A stretch of DNA of 64,000 nt from CAITZA01 sp937915285 (GTDB lineage Bacteria > Desulfobacterota > Desulfomonilia > Desulfomonilales > Desulfomonilaceae), in the NCBI GenBank assembly GCA_036821825.1, contig DAISIV010000009.1, positions 1 to 64,000 on the forward strand, given 5' to 3'. Numbering within the stretch: position 1 is the stretch's first letter; each line of letters opens with the position of its first letter. Positions 7,216-16,207 of this stretch are shown here, piece by piece. A program made the position numbers and the translations under genes. The notes beneath the pieces are model-generated. The model searched no databases and had not been told where the DNA came from. It saw only the letters and a program-made list of their open reading frames with translations.

Positions 7216-8589
7216 CTATTTCAGCTTTTCAATCAATCCCAAAAGCTCCTGTGTTTTTTCTTCCAGAAGGGCTTGATCCTGCCTGGTCTCTACATTCAGT
7301 CTTATGACCGGTTCAGTATTGGACGGTCTGAGATTGAAACGCCAGTTGGCGAACTCCATGCTCAATCCGTCGATGTGATCACTGAAAAGCTCTGATCCCT
7401 TATATTTGTCCTCAATTTTCTGGATCACGGCGATCGGGTCTGAAACCGTTCTGTTGATTTCTCCGCTAACAGGAAATTTGGCCATTCGCGATTCAACAAG
7501 TTCTGAGAGTGGTTTGCCTGCGATGCTCACCGTCTGCGCCAGAACCAGCCACGGTATCATGCCGCTGTCACAATACGCGAAGTTCCGGAAGTAGTGGTGA
7601 GCCGACATTTCTCCACCGTAAATGGCGTCTTCCTGCCGCATTTTTTCTTTAATAAAGGCATGTCCGGCTTTACACATCACAGCTTTTCCGCCGGAATTAC
7701 TTACCATCTCAGCGGTGTTCCAGACCAGCCGCGGGTCATGAACGATGCTTGAACCTGGATTGGCCTTGAGAAATGCGTCAGCCAGGAATCCAACTACATA
7801 ATATCCCTCCAGAAACTGCCCTTTTTCGTCGAAGAAGAAGCAACGGTCGGCATCTCCATCCCAGGCTATTCCGATGTCAGCCTTATGATCTATGACAGCC
7901 TTTGAAGTCACACCTCGGTTCTCAGGCAAAATTGGATTAGGTATTCCATTCGGGAATGATCCATCCGGTTCCGGAAACATCTTGATGAATTCAAGTGGTA
8001 GTTTCTCTTGGAGTTTCTCAAGTATTATTCCGGCGCAACCATTGCCACAGTTCGCTACAACTTTCAGCCTGTTTATTTTGGCCGGGTCGATGTAGGTCAT
8101 CAGGTGTTCTACGTAGGCGTCCTTCACGTCAACCTGCGTAATTGAACCTTTTGTTTGTGCTTCGGGTTTGTAGAGGTCCTCGAAAACAATCTTTTCTATG
8201 TCTTTGAGTCCGGTATCGCCGCTGATCGGCTTAGATTCCTCACGTACTAGCTTCATGCCATTATAGTCCATCGGATTGTGACTGGCTGTAACCATGATGC
8301 CACCATCCAGCTTGAGGTGGGAAGTTGCAAAATAAACCTCTTCAGTGGGACACAGGCCAATATCCACAACATCACATCCCTGGACATTCAATCCGGCGCT
8401 GACCGCTTCAGCTATGGCTTTACTTGAGAGCCTGACATCGCGCCCAACACAGACCCTCTTTGCACTCAAAAGGGTAGCGTATGCACGGCCTATTCTGTAG
8501 GCTATGTCTTCATTGAGTTCGTCAGGTATTCTCCCTCTAATATCATAGGCCTTAAAACTTTTTCTTACTTCAGGATTTATCTGGCTCAT
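7216..8589 (-). CDS. manB: Phosphomannomutase/phosphoglucomutase
   Basis: A full-length 457-residue alpha-D-phosphohexomutase. The phosphoserine loop TASHNP is centred on Ser103, the metal loop is DGDADR near residue 245, a GGEMSAHH sugar-binding loop lies near residue 330, and the C-terminal phosphate-binding motif is RPSNTEP. It resembles AlgC-type PMM/PGM enzymes, which interconvert mannose-6-P and mannose-1-P and also glucose-6-P and glucose-1-P. Dual specificity would suit the neighbours: the upstream manC-like gene uses mannose-1-P and the UTP-glucose pyrophosphorylase gene before it uses glucose-1-P. It is the last gene of this leftward run, before the bidirectional terminator. Confidence 0.9.
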   Translation of the reverse strand: MSQINPEVRKSFKAYDIRGRIPDELNEDIAYRIGRAYATLLSAKRVCVGRDVRLSSKAIAEAVSAGLNVQGCDVVDIGLCPTEEVYFATSHLKLDGGIMVTASHNPMDYNGMKLVREESKPISGDTGLKDIEKIVFEDLYKPEAQTKGSITQVDVKDAYVEHLMTYIDPAKINRLKVVANCGNGCAGIILEKLQEKLPLEFIKMFPEPDGSFPNGIPNPILPENRGVTSKAVIDHKADIGIAWDGDADRCFFFDEKGQFLEGYYVVGFLADAFLKANPGSSIVHDPRLVWNTAEMVSNSGGKAVMCKAGHAFIKEKMRQEDAIYGGEMSAHHYFRNFAYCDSGMIPWLVLAQTVSIAGKPLSELVESRMAKFPVSGEINRTVSDPIAVIQKIEDKYKGSELFSDHIDGLSMEFANWRFNLRPSNTEPVIRLNVETRQDQALLEEKTQELLGLIEKLK

Positions 8590-8653
8590 AGCAACCTCTT
8601 TTCAATCAAATAAATTCAAAAACGAAATAAAAGCAATTTCTTCGTGTCTGGAA

Positions 8654-9727
8654 TCACAAAAGTCCCTGATATCCTCTTTCTCTGAGTAGTATTTGTAATT
8701 GCTTGATGTCCTGAGCGCTGTCCTTGCGGCAGACCAGGATTGCGTCCGGCGTATCTACAATGATGAGGTCCTGAACACCCACCAGAGCGGTCAATTTTTG
8801 TGGTGAAGAAACCACACAGCCCGATGATCTCAGACTCAGTGTTTGACCCTTCACCGCATTACCATCCTCATCTGTGTTCCATACATTCTGAAGTGAAGTC
8901 CAACTCCCGACATCGTTCCAGCCGACGTCTATTGGAATTACCAATACATGTTCTGATCTCTCAAGTATTCCGTAATCTATTGAAATGTCCGGTAACTCCT
9001 CATAGAGTTGATTGACTGCCTCTGCTTCTGCATCCGTATTCAGCGCTGGCGCAACATTTTCCATAGCACGGCTCAACGCAGGGAGATATCTCTCAAAGGC
9101 CTCTATTATTGTGGAGATCTTCCAGACAAACATCCCGCTATTCCACAAGTAGTCCCCCTTTGCCAAATAGGACTGCGCCGTTTTTAGATCGGGTTTTTCT
9201 ACAAACCTTAGCGCCTTGTAGGCCTGGAACCCATCATTTTCCGCTACAACCTCTCCCCTCTGTATATAGCCGTATCCGGTCTCGGGTCTGTCTGGTATCA
9301 CTCCGAATGTGATCAAGCTCTGGGTCTCAAGCGCCATATTATACGCTGACTGGAGCGCTTTAATGAATTCTCGCTCCTGTCCTATAAGGTGGTCCGCCGG
9401 TAAAGCTGCCATGACTCCTTCAGGGTCGATTTTCCTCAATTTGTAAGCAGCCAATGCGATGCACGGAGCAGTATTCCTTCCAATCGGCTCTGCCACCACG
9501 GAATTTGAATCTATTTCAGGCAGTTGTGCCCTTATTTTTTCCTCATGAGATCCACCGGTCACTACAAGCATTCTGTCAAACGGTATCAAAGGTAGGACCC
9601 TCTCAACCGTGGCACGAATCATAGTTTTCTCGCCTACAATATTAAGTAGTTGCTTCGGTTGATGTTTTCTGCTCTGGGGCCAGAACCGCGTCCCGCTGCC
9701 ACCCGCCATTATCACACAGTGCAGCAT
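8654..9727 (-). CDS. manC: Mannose-1-phosphate guanylyltransferase
   Basis: The 357-residue nucleotidyltransferase makes GDP-mannose from mannose-1-phosphate and GTP. The N-terminal GDP-Man pyrophosphorylase signature GGSGTRFWPQSR is followed by the PKQLL loop. FVEKPD and the GWNDVGSWTSL segment typical of bacterial ManC/RfbM are present. It is of the short type without a fused phosphomannose isomerase domain. GGAG precedes the ATG. It sits 64 bases before the phosphohexomutase, so GDP-mannose for surface polysaccharide or glycosylation can be made from this cluster. Confidence 0.92.
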   Translation of the reverse strand: MLHCVIMAGGSGTRFWPQSRKHQPKQLLNIVGEKTMIRATVERVLPLIPFDRMLVVTGGSHEEKIRAQLPEIDSNSVVAEPIGRNTAPCIALAAYKLRKIDPEGVMAALPADHLIGQEREFIKALQSAYNMALETQSLITFGVIPDRPETGYGYIQRGEVVAENDGFQAYKALRFVEKPDLKTAQSYLAKGDYLWNSGMFVWKISTIIEAFERYLPALSRAMENVAPALNTDAEAEAVNQLYEELPDISIDYGILERSEHVLVIPIDVGWNDVGSWTSLQNVWNTDEDGNAVKGQTLSLRSSGCVVSSPQKLTALVGVQDLIIVDTPDAILVCRKDSAQDIKQLQILLRERGYQGLL

Positions 9728-9840
9728 GTTAATAGTCTCCTCGCCTAGAGCCTCTATGAGTTGTTGACTCTATTACTGTTTAATCAAGAATGACAAAAGT
9801 TCATGAATACGGAGTCGTGCCCCTTTCGAATGCCATTCTA

Positions 9841-11238
9841 TCAGCAAATGATCTCAGTGTCTTTCAGTATGGATCCTTTCGGTATGACACAGTCAGAATT
9901 TTCAGAAGATCTGATAACTACCTTACCCTTAATTGTTACGTCGGACTCGAAGAAAACGGGACCGGAAACGGTCAAGGATTCGGCCTCGACCAAAGAGAGG
10001 GTTGACCAGTCGGCAAATTTTTCGGGAATCTTCAATGGGGAATTGATGAAATCAGGGGAAAAATTCACCTGCGGTCTAAGAGGCAATTCGCTGGGCCGCT
10101 TCGGGTTACGTTTTATCCGGTGGTTTTCATCTATGACGCAGGCGTCCGACTGCAGGACGAAGAGGTCCTCGATTTTTTTTGTCGGGAAAAAACGGTCCCT
10201 GCCGACCCTTAGTCCACGGGCATTGTTGAATGACCCCATGGCCGATCCCATCGCAGTTTCAAGCTGAATGATGTTCTTTCCTCGAATGTTTTTTCTGTTC
10301 TGTATTATAGGGAGCCTGACAGCCTGGTCTTGAAGCAGTTTTTTGAGCGCATCGAGATTTACCCACACGTTGTTGGTATTGAAGACCCTGAATTTTTGTA
10401 TATCCATGAACAGGTCGAGTTGATCATCTGGGACCTGACCAATCTCAAGCAACTCCAGACGATCCGTGTTGACGACCAGAGTGCCGCCCTTGCGGTCTTC
10501 ATCGGTCCGATCCGTAACTTCCAGCAGGAAGTCGATGGATTTCATGTCCATCAGTCCAAGGATCCATGGATCGAGCGAGGCGGCCAGGTTATCTATATTG
10601 GATATGAATGCCCAGTGAATACCCTGTTCCAGCAATGCGTCGAGCGCACCTGTCTCGTTCAGGCTATCATAGATGTCTCCATGTCCGGGTGGGGCCCAGT
10701 CATCATCCGTTCCGGTTTCCAACGGATAGAAGCTGTCCTCCAGGAGTCTGGGGACTTCTTTTTGTACGAACGTGATCGCTGAAAATCCATTCTGGAGAAG
10801 TACCTGATGGGTCAGAGCGTCTGTGAAGAAACTGTTCATGAGTACCAGAGGTATGTTTACCCGCCAAATCCGACGTAAAGCCTCGATTTGCTGACAGATG
10901 ATGTCCAGGTAACTCAGGCCGTTCTTCGCAACCAGTATGCCCTTGGGAACATTGCCGCCCATTGTAGTGCTGCGACCACCATTTAGTTTGATTATGACAA
11001 CCGAACCCAACAGGTTTTCCCCACGCCTTTCAAGCTCCAGCGATTGCTCGCGATCAGGCGGTGGATCAAGCAGCAGGCTTGAGTCAGGAGCGTACAGGTT
11101 TCTCAGATCATGTGGAGGGCTACAGTTACCACAGGTTATGTCGAGAACCTGGGATAAGAAAATGTCTATGGCGTGTTCAGACATTCCCCGGGTTGTCATT
11201 TTTTGTCGAATCAGAATCTCTGCCTCTTTTATTGACAT
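9841..11238 (-). CDS. UTP--glucose-1-phosphate uridylyltransferase, eukaryote-like UDPGP family
   Basis: The 465-residue protein belongs to the UDPGP family typical of eukaryotic UGPases, not the bacterial GalU family. The nucleotide-binding loop is KLNGGRSTTMGGNVPKG near residues 84-100. APPGHGDIY lies near residue 180, the metal-binding ISNIDNL near residue 210, and the C-terminal part is beta-helix-like. The reaction forms UDP-glucose from UTP and glucose-1-P; use of other sugar-1-phosphates cannot be excluded. It is followed by manC and manB, with moderate gaps, suggesting one sugar-nucleotide operon. The ribosome binding site is weak. Confidence 0.86.
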   Translation of the reverse strand: MSIKEAEILIRQKMTTRGMSEHAIDIFLSQVLDITCGNCSPPHDLRNLYAPDSSLLLDPPPDREQSLELERRGENLLGSVVIIKLNGGRSTTMGGNVPKGILVAKNGLSYLDIICQQIEALRRIWRVNIPLVLMNSFFTDALTHQVLLQNGFSAITFVQKEVPRLLEDSFYPLETGTDDDWAPPGHGDIYDSLNETGALDALLEQGIHWAFISNIDNLAASLDPWILGLMDMKSIDFLLEVTDRTDEDRKGGTLVVNTDRLELLEIGQVPDDQLDLFMDIQKFRVFNTNNVWVNLDALKKLLQDQAVRLPIIQNRKNIRGKNIIQLETAMGSAMGSFNNARGLRVGRDRFFPTKKIEDLFVLQSDACVIDENHRIKRNPKRPSELPLRPQVNFSPDFINSPLKIPEKFADWSTLSLVEAESLTVSGPVFFESDVTIKGKVVIRSSENSDCVIPKGSILKDTEIIC

Positions 11239-11287
11239 ATTCTATATTCCATTTTTTTGTTGAGGAATCGTTCAAATCAAGACAAAT

Positions 11288-11572
11288 TCATGATTCTTTA
11301 CTGGTGTCCTTAAGTGTTTTCCGAGCCTGTTCTATGAGTTCTATCAGCGTGATAACCTTCGGCTTGACCTGTTTACTGAAATAGGCCTCCATATTTTCAG
11401 GCCCCATTTTTTCTGCGAGCATTGTTGTTACGTCGAACTGAGGCGACCAACAACTGATCATTTTGAGACAAGGCTTACCAGAACTCTCGACTTCACAATA
11501 AGATAACTGGACTGGTCCGCCCAGTCGCGGACATCTCATTTCTTTTGAACTCAAATCCTTTTCATCTGTCAT
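11288..11572 (-). CDS. Small cysteine-rich protein, conserved type, function unknown
   Basis: The 94-residue protein has Cys residues in an MRCPRLGGPV..SYC..PC..SCW pattern in its first half, followed by an acidic/helical C-terminal half. Small proteins with this cysteine pattern are common in sulfate reducers and relatives, as far as I recall, and their function is not known. The four or five cysteines could bind zinc or an iron-sulfur cluster. It lies between trpB2 and the UDP-glucose pyrophosphorylase gene on the same strand, after a terminator-like hairpin. Confidence 0.7.
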   Translation of the reverse strand: MTDEKDLSSKEMRCPRLGGPVQLSYCEVESSGKPCLKMISCWSPQFDVTTMLAEKMGPENMEAYFSKQVKPKVITLIELIEQARKTLKDTSKES

Positions 11573-11600
11573 CGGATGTTTTTCCAGGGGATCAGTGAAA

Positions 11601-11625
11601 CAGGCGCTACATTTTGCAGCGCCTG
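11601..11625 (-). terminator. Stem-loop terminator after trpB2
   Basis: A perfect 8-bp repeat CAGGCGCT/AGCGCCTG, extendable to 10 bp with a G-U pair, lies 8 bases past the trpB2 stop codon. Only TTT follows on the minus strand, so termination may be partial. Confidence 0.6.
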
Positions 11626-11633
11626 AGACTGGT

Positions 11634-13013
11634 TTACAGCGAAGGCTTTGGATACTCTTCCAAGCACTTCAGAGAACAATCTATGTCATCCTGAAGCATT
11701 TCATAGTCTACCAGTTTTCCCTGAAAGTAAGAATCGTAGGCCGGCAGATCTATAATGCCGTGTCCACTCCAGTTTACAAGAATGGTTTTCTCTTTACCCT
11801 CCTCCTTGGCTTTAAGGGCTTCTTGGATGACGGCAGCCAAGGCATGGTTGGTTTCCGGGGCGCTGATGAAACCCTCTGTCCTGGCCCAGGCAACACCGGC
11901 TGCAAATGTCTCCAATTGGGGGATAGCACGAGGTTCTACCAAACCGTCGAGAACCAGTTGGCTTACCAAGGGGGCCATTCCGTGATACCTCAGTCCACCG
12001 GCGTGAATGGGCGCTGGCACATAAGCGTGTCCTAGCGTGAACATGGGCAAAAGGGGTGTCATCTTCACTGCGTCTCCGAAATCGTACGCAAACGGGCCCT
12101 TGGTGAGCGTCGGACAGGACATCGGTTCAACTGCCAGGATGTCGATCTTCTTTCCAGCCATCTTGTCCCTGATGAACGGGAAGGCTATGCCGGCAAAGTT
12201 GCTTCCGCCACCTGCGCACCCGATAATTACATCCGGATAATCATTCGTCTGTTCTAACTGCTTTTTTGCCTCAAGTCCTATGACCGTCTGATGAAGTAGG
12301 ACGTGATTGAGGACGCTACCGAGAGAATATCTGGTAAGAGGACGTCCAAAAGCTTCACTGGTGACTGCATCTTCGACAGCTTCGCTGATGGCGATGCCCA
12401 GACTCCCGGGTGAATTCGGGTCCTGCGCCAGAATGCTACGACCAGCTTCCGTCTCTGTGCTTGGGCTCGGAATACATGTGGCCCCCCAAGCGTTCATCAT
12501 CAACCGACGATAGGGCTTTTGCTCATAGCTAACCCTCACCATGTAAACCTTTGCCTCGAGTCCGAACTGGCTGCAGGCAAAGCTCAAGGCGCAGCCCCAC
12601 TGGCCGGCGCCCGTTTCAGTGGCTATACGTTTCACACCAAACTGCTTGTTGTAGTAAACTTGAGGGATTGCCGTATTAGGCTTATGACTTCCAGCAGGGC
12701 TGACCCCTTCATTCTTGTAATAAATTTTTACGGGACAATTTAGATATTTTTCGAGTCTTTCTGCGCGATATAGAGGAGTGGGACGCCAGATGAGGAGCTT
12801 TTCGAGGACTTCTTCAGGTATCTTGATCCAGCGCTCAGTGCTGGCTTCCTGCTCGATGAGATTCATCGGAAATACGGGAGCCAGGTCCTCCGGAGCGATG
12901 GGCTGGAATGTCCCTGGATGAAGCGGTGGCTGCATCCGAGTGGGCATGTCCGCAACGACATTGTACCATTCACGCGGGATCTCGTCTTCACGTAACTGGA
13001 TTTTTACAGGCAT
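11634..13013 (-). CDS. trpB2: TrpB2-type tryptophan synthase beta chain
   Basis: The 459-residue PLP enzyme belongs to the TrpB2 subfamily, which is longer than classical TrpB (about 400) and has a distinctive N-terminal region starting with an IPREWYN-type motif. The PLP lysine lies in GSHKPNTA near residue 113 and the phosphate-binding loop GCAGGGSNF near residue 242. TrpB2 condenses indole with serine or O-phosphoserine and usually works without TrpA; no other trp gene is in the window. AGGAGG precedes the ATG. Stand-alone TrpB2 is often thought to salvage free indole. A hairpin terminator follows. Confidence 0.92.
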   Translation of the reverse strand: MPVKIQLREDEIPREWYNVVADMPTRMQPPLHPGTFQPIAPEDLAPVFPMNLIEQEASTERWIKIPEEVLEKLLIWRPTPLYRAERLEKYLNCPVKIYYKNEGVSPAGSHKPNTAIPQVYYNKQFGVKRIATETGAGQWGCALSFACSQFGLEAKVYMVRVSYEQKPYRRLMMNAWGATCIPSPSTETEAGRSILAQDPNSPGSLGIAISEAVEDAVTSEAFGRPLTRYSLGSVLNHVLLHQTVIGLEAKKQLEQTNDYPDVIIGCAGGGSNFAGIAFPFIRDKMAGKKIDILAVEPMSCPTLTKGPFAYDFGDAVKMTPLLPMFTLGHAYVPAPIHAGGLRYHGMAPLVSQLVLDGLVEPRAIPQLETFAAGVAWARTEGFISAPETNHALAAVIQEALKAKEEGKEKTILVNWSGHGIIDLPAYDSYFQGKLVDYEMLQDDIDCSLKCLEEYPKPSL

Positions 13014-13140
13014 TTTTGATTCCTCCTCTTCGGCGCTTGAATAATCGTTCTGCGTCAGACCGTAACAGCGAATCCTGTTAGCCGGTATTATAATAATTTC
13101 ATCGAAGTCTAGTCATCCGAAATATGTCGAACCCAGAAAA

Positions 13141-15156
13141 TTATCTAACGACGGAACCCCTCGCAACTTCGGCAGTGGGCCCTAGAGCGATCGGCTTACC
13201 GTCAAGTCCGATTGCGGCCAGCGCCATCCCGGAACTGACTCCGAATCTCATTTTACGGGGCTTGAGGTTAGCGACTATGATCAATGTTTTGCCTTCAAGA
13301 TCCTCAGGCTTGTATGATTCTCGTATCCCCGCAAATATCGTTCTGGTTTCAACACCTAAGTCCACTTCCAGTCTCAGTAGCTTGTCTGAACCCTCTACTG
13401 CGCTGGCGGACAAAACCAGGCCTGTGCGAAGATCAACCTTCGCAAAATCGTCTATCGTAATTTCTTCCTTGAAAGGAACGTAGTCTATTTTAGGGTCATC
13501 TGTGGTTATTTCCTCAGCCTGACCTACGTTTGTAACAAGAGTCTGGAAAGCCCCAGGCTCAAGCCGGTCTATAAGTTTGTCGAATCTTCCGATTGGTCGA
13601 TCTATCAGGTCGAAGCTAGCGTCAGACCACTGCAACTGGCTCAAACCAAGAATCTCCTCTACTTTCGAACAATATGAAGGCAAAATGGGTTTGAGAGCTA
13701 TGACAATCAATTTGACGCAATTTATGGCAAGGGTGAGGTCATTCCTGGCTTTTTCGGGGTCAGTTTTTATAGAACTCCATGGTTCGGTGTGTTGCACATA
13801 ATTGTTGGCCATGTCCGATATAGCCAGGATCTTTCTCGTGGCGGCCGAGATCTTCAGGTTAGAGTAATCGTGATATATTTCATTCATCAAACCCAATGCC
13901 TGAGCCTGGAAGTCTTGCGAGTCTTCGGGCAGAAGGCCGAGCCTTGATTCAAGTCTTTTGTTTATGAAACCGATCGACCTTGAAATCAGATTAGTGATGT
14001 TGTTGACCAGCTCAGCATTGGTCCTGTTCACGAACTCTTCTACATTCAGGTCGACGTCTTCGATTGAATCGTTCAGTTTCGTCGCATAGTAATATCTCAG
14101 ATACCATGGATTAATGTTGTCGGCAAATTGACGTGCCGTTATAAACGTGCCACGGCTTTTCGACATCTTTCTGGAGTCAATTGTTAGGAAACCGTGAACA
14201 TGGACTGCTGAAGGTAGCCTGTAATCTGCGCCCTTTAGCATTGCAGGCCAAAACAGAGTGTGAAAATATGCTATGTCTTTTCCGATGAAGTGGTGAATTT
14301 CGACTTCGGAATTGTGATCAAGCCAGTATTCTTCAACTGTTCTGTCATCCTTATCAGAGCAGTAGCGTTCGGTTGCAGCTATGTAACCTACCGGGGCATC
14401 CAGCCAGACATAAAAATATTTATCTTCCTCTCCTGGAATCCTGAACCCAAAATACGGCCCATCACGGGAAATGTCCCAATCCTTAAGGCCTTGCTCTATC
14501 CAGGTGTTTACGAAACAGCGAACCTCGTCCTGCAGTCTTCCTGGGGTAGAAGTCCATTCCTTGAGAAAACCTGAGAAATCGTCGAGTTTGAAGAACAGGT
14601 GTTTGGACGTCCTCATTGCCGGAGGCGCTCCACACAGTGCGCAACGTGCTTCAGTCAATTCCGTAGGCCTGTAAATGGCTCCGCACGATTCGCACACATC
14701 ACCGTACTGATCTGAGGCGCCACACTTGGGACATATCCCCTTTATGTAACGGTCAGGGAGAAAACGTTTGCATGAATCACAATAAAATTGCTCTATATCT
14801 CTTTCAGAAATGCTCCCCTTCTCTTTGGCCCTTAAGTATATTATTTCACAATGCTTTTTATTCTCATCGGAATCAGTGGTGTAAAATTCATCAAAACCGA
14901 CTTCAAAACGGCTAAAATCAGCATAATGTCTGTCATGAAACTCGTTCACCAACTGTTGTGGCGAGACACCTCGGCGCGAGGCGTTTATTTCTATTGGGGC
15001 TCCATGAGCGTCAGAAGCGCAGACGTATATGACATCACGGCCGGTAATTCTTAAAAATCTCACATATATGTCAGTAAAAACATATTCCACCAAATGCCCT
15101 ATGTGTATATCACCATTTGCATAAGGCAAAGCGCTGGTTACTAAAATCTTTTGCAA
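13141..15156 (-). CDS. metG: Methionyl-tRNA synthetase
   Basis: The 671-residue class I aminoacyl-tRNA synthetase charges tRNA-Met. The HIGH signature (DIHIGHLVEY) lies near residue 16, KMSKS near residue 332, and an insertion with four CxxC pairs between residues 125 and 177 is expected to bind zinc. The last 110 residues form a tRNA-binding OB fold of the EMAP-II type, which dimerises many bacterial MetRS. The start is TTG: an AGGAG six bases upstream decides it, and the protein then begins with MQKILVTSALPYANG as family members do. The lipoprotein gene precedes it by 67 bases on the same strand. Confidence 0.96.
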   Translation of the reverse strand: MQKILVTSALPYANGDIHIGHLVEYVFTDIYVRFLRITGRDVIYVCASDAHGAPIEINASRRGVSPQQLVNEFHDRHYADFSRFEVGFDEFYTTDSDENKKHCEIIYLRAKEKGSISERDIEQFYCDSCKRFLPDRYIKGICPKCGASDQYGDVCESCGAIYRPTELTEARCALCGAPPAMRTSKHLFFKLDDFSGFLKEWTSTPGRLQDEVRCFVNTWIEQGLKDWDISRDGPYFGFRIPGEEDKYFYVWLDAPVGYIAATERYCSDKDDRTVEEYWLDHNSEVEIHHFIGKDIAYFHTLFWPAMLKGADYRLPSAVHVHGFLTIDSRKMSKSRGTFITARQFADNINPWYLRYYYATKLNDSIEDVDLNVEEFVNRTNAELVNNITNLISRSIGFINKRLESRLGLLPEDSQDFQAQALGLMNEIYHDYSNLKISAATRKILAISDMANNYVQHTEPWSSIKTDPEKARNDLTLAINCVKLIVIALKPILPSYCSKVEEILGLSQLQWSDASFDLIDRPIGRFDKLIDRLEPGAFQTLVTNVGQAEEITTDDPKIDYVPFKEEITIDDFAKVDLRTGLVLSASAVEGSDKLLRLEVDLGVETRTIFAGIRESYKPEDLEGKTLIIVANLKPRKMRFGVSSGMALAAIGLDGKPIALGPTAEVARGSVVR

Positions 15157-15223
15157 ACTGAACTCCTGGCAAAGTCATTGAACGTATTGTAGGACGTTGT
15201 CCGGTCCAACCATAAATCCATCG

Positions 15224-15634
15224 TCATTCCTTGACTATCTCGAGAGCCTCAAGGTTGGGGTCCTTTTCCTTGTCCACCCTGAAAACCCTCGCCCGCATGA
15301 CTATGGTTTCCATTTCTTTTAAATCATTGAGTATCTTAGCCTTGTCAGATTTCATCCACACCTTGTTTAGAGTGATATAACTTACGCGGTCTGCGATTAT
15401 GAAATTGACAAAATCATCTCCCAGTGGAGAGGGCAAATCACCTTTCTTGTAATAACGAACAGAAAAAACGATTTCCTTGTCAAGATATTTTGAGGGATTT
15501 TCCGTTAGGCTGACAATCGTAAGGTTTTCATCCAGATTTTTGTGGATTCCACCTTTAAGATAGTTTGTGGCGCTACATCCACACACTGTCAAGGCAATCA
15601 AGGCAATGGATAAGGCTGAGATGCAACCTTTCAT
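15224..15634 (-). CDS. Putative small lipoprotein, function unknown
   Basis: From the ATG at 15634 the product is 136 residues. It has a lipoprotein-type signal peptide, a hydrophobic stretch ending in TVCGCSA, where the second Cys is the likely lipidated residue. The mature part is a small mixed alpha/beta domain with NPSKYLDKEIVFSV and a C-terminal VFRVDKEK. A longer frame extends 22 residues upstream, but those residues do not look like part of a signal peptide. The general pattern recalls periplasmic OB-fold-like lipoproteins, but I do not recognise a family. Confidence 0.65.
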   Translation of the reverse strand: MKGCISALSIALIALTVCGCSATNYLKGGIHKNLDENLTIVSLTENPSKYLDKEIVFSVRYYKKGDLPSPLGDDFVNFIIADRVSYITLNKVWMKSDKAKILNDLKEMETIVMRARVFRVDKEKDPNLEALEIVKE

Positions 15635-15776
15635 CAGGTATTCTTTCAATAGGCGCTTCAGGGAATTATGAATTATAGAAGATAAGCTACAAAAAGTCAA
15701 AAATAAGGAGAAATAGAGGCATTCACATCCGCAGCACGGGTTGGTCTTGAAGAAATCAACCTACAATCGGAGTCAT

Positions 15777-15819
15777 AAAAAAACTCCTCAACGGAGAAGT
15801 CCTATTAAAGAGTTTTTTT
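15777..15819. terminator. Intrinsic terminator-like inverted repeat
   Basis: AAAAAAACTC and GAGTTTTTTT bracket a 23-base insert that can form a shorter CTCC/GGAG stem. A- and T-runs lie on both sides. It follows the ferredoxin stop codon on the minus strand and precedes the lipoprotein gene. Confidence 0.6.
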
Positions 15820-15849
15820 AAAGATTCAGTGACCATGATAGATATGGGC

Positions 15850-16035
15850 TCAGATTTCCTCCACAGTAATCGCTTCCTCCGGGCAGACAGAAATGCAGGA
15901 TTCACAGCCCAGACATTCCTGGGCAGCCGCAACTACAGTAGTTTGACCCTCCACAGCCAGCACATCCGCAGGACAAACGTCCACACACTCTCCACATTGC
16001 TTGCACTTTTGTTCATCTATTCGAGGCAGGAACAT
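15850..16035 (-). CDS. 2[4Fe-4S] ferredoxin
   Basis: A 61-residue bacterial-type ferredoxin with two cluster motifs, CKQCGECVDVCP at residues 12-23 and CLGCESCISVCP at residues 42-53. Both have CxxCxxCxxxCP spacing. Such proteins shuttle low-potential electrons between oxidoreductases in anaerobes. AGGAG lies six bases before the ATG. It appears monocistronic, between two terminator or intergenic regions, so its partner is not indicated. Confidence 0.94.
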   Translation of the reverse strand: MFLPRIDEQKCKQCGECVDVCPADVLAVEGQTTVVAAAQECLGCESCISVCPEEAITVEEI

Positions 16036-16207
16036 ACCAATCTCCTAAAGCTTTTAGAGCCATAAGCCCTTTTTCTATATCAGGTAGGATTTTCCATCAT
16101 CAAACAGGTGCTGTAACACAGTCGGTGGGAATGGTCAAATGGAGTTCGGCCATCATCCTATTGAGTCCGACCGTCACGATTGAATCGAATGACGCAAAAA
16201 TGCTAGA

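Noticed and set aside
9803..10782. Long rightward frames opposite the UDP-glucose pyrophosphorylase gene
   Set aside because: They are antisense to a clear enzyme gene and show no domain-like sequence.
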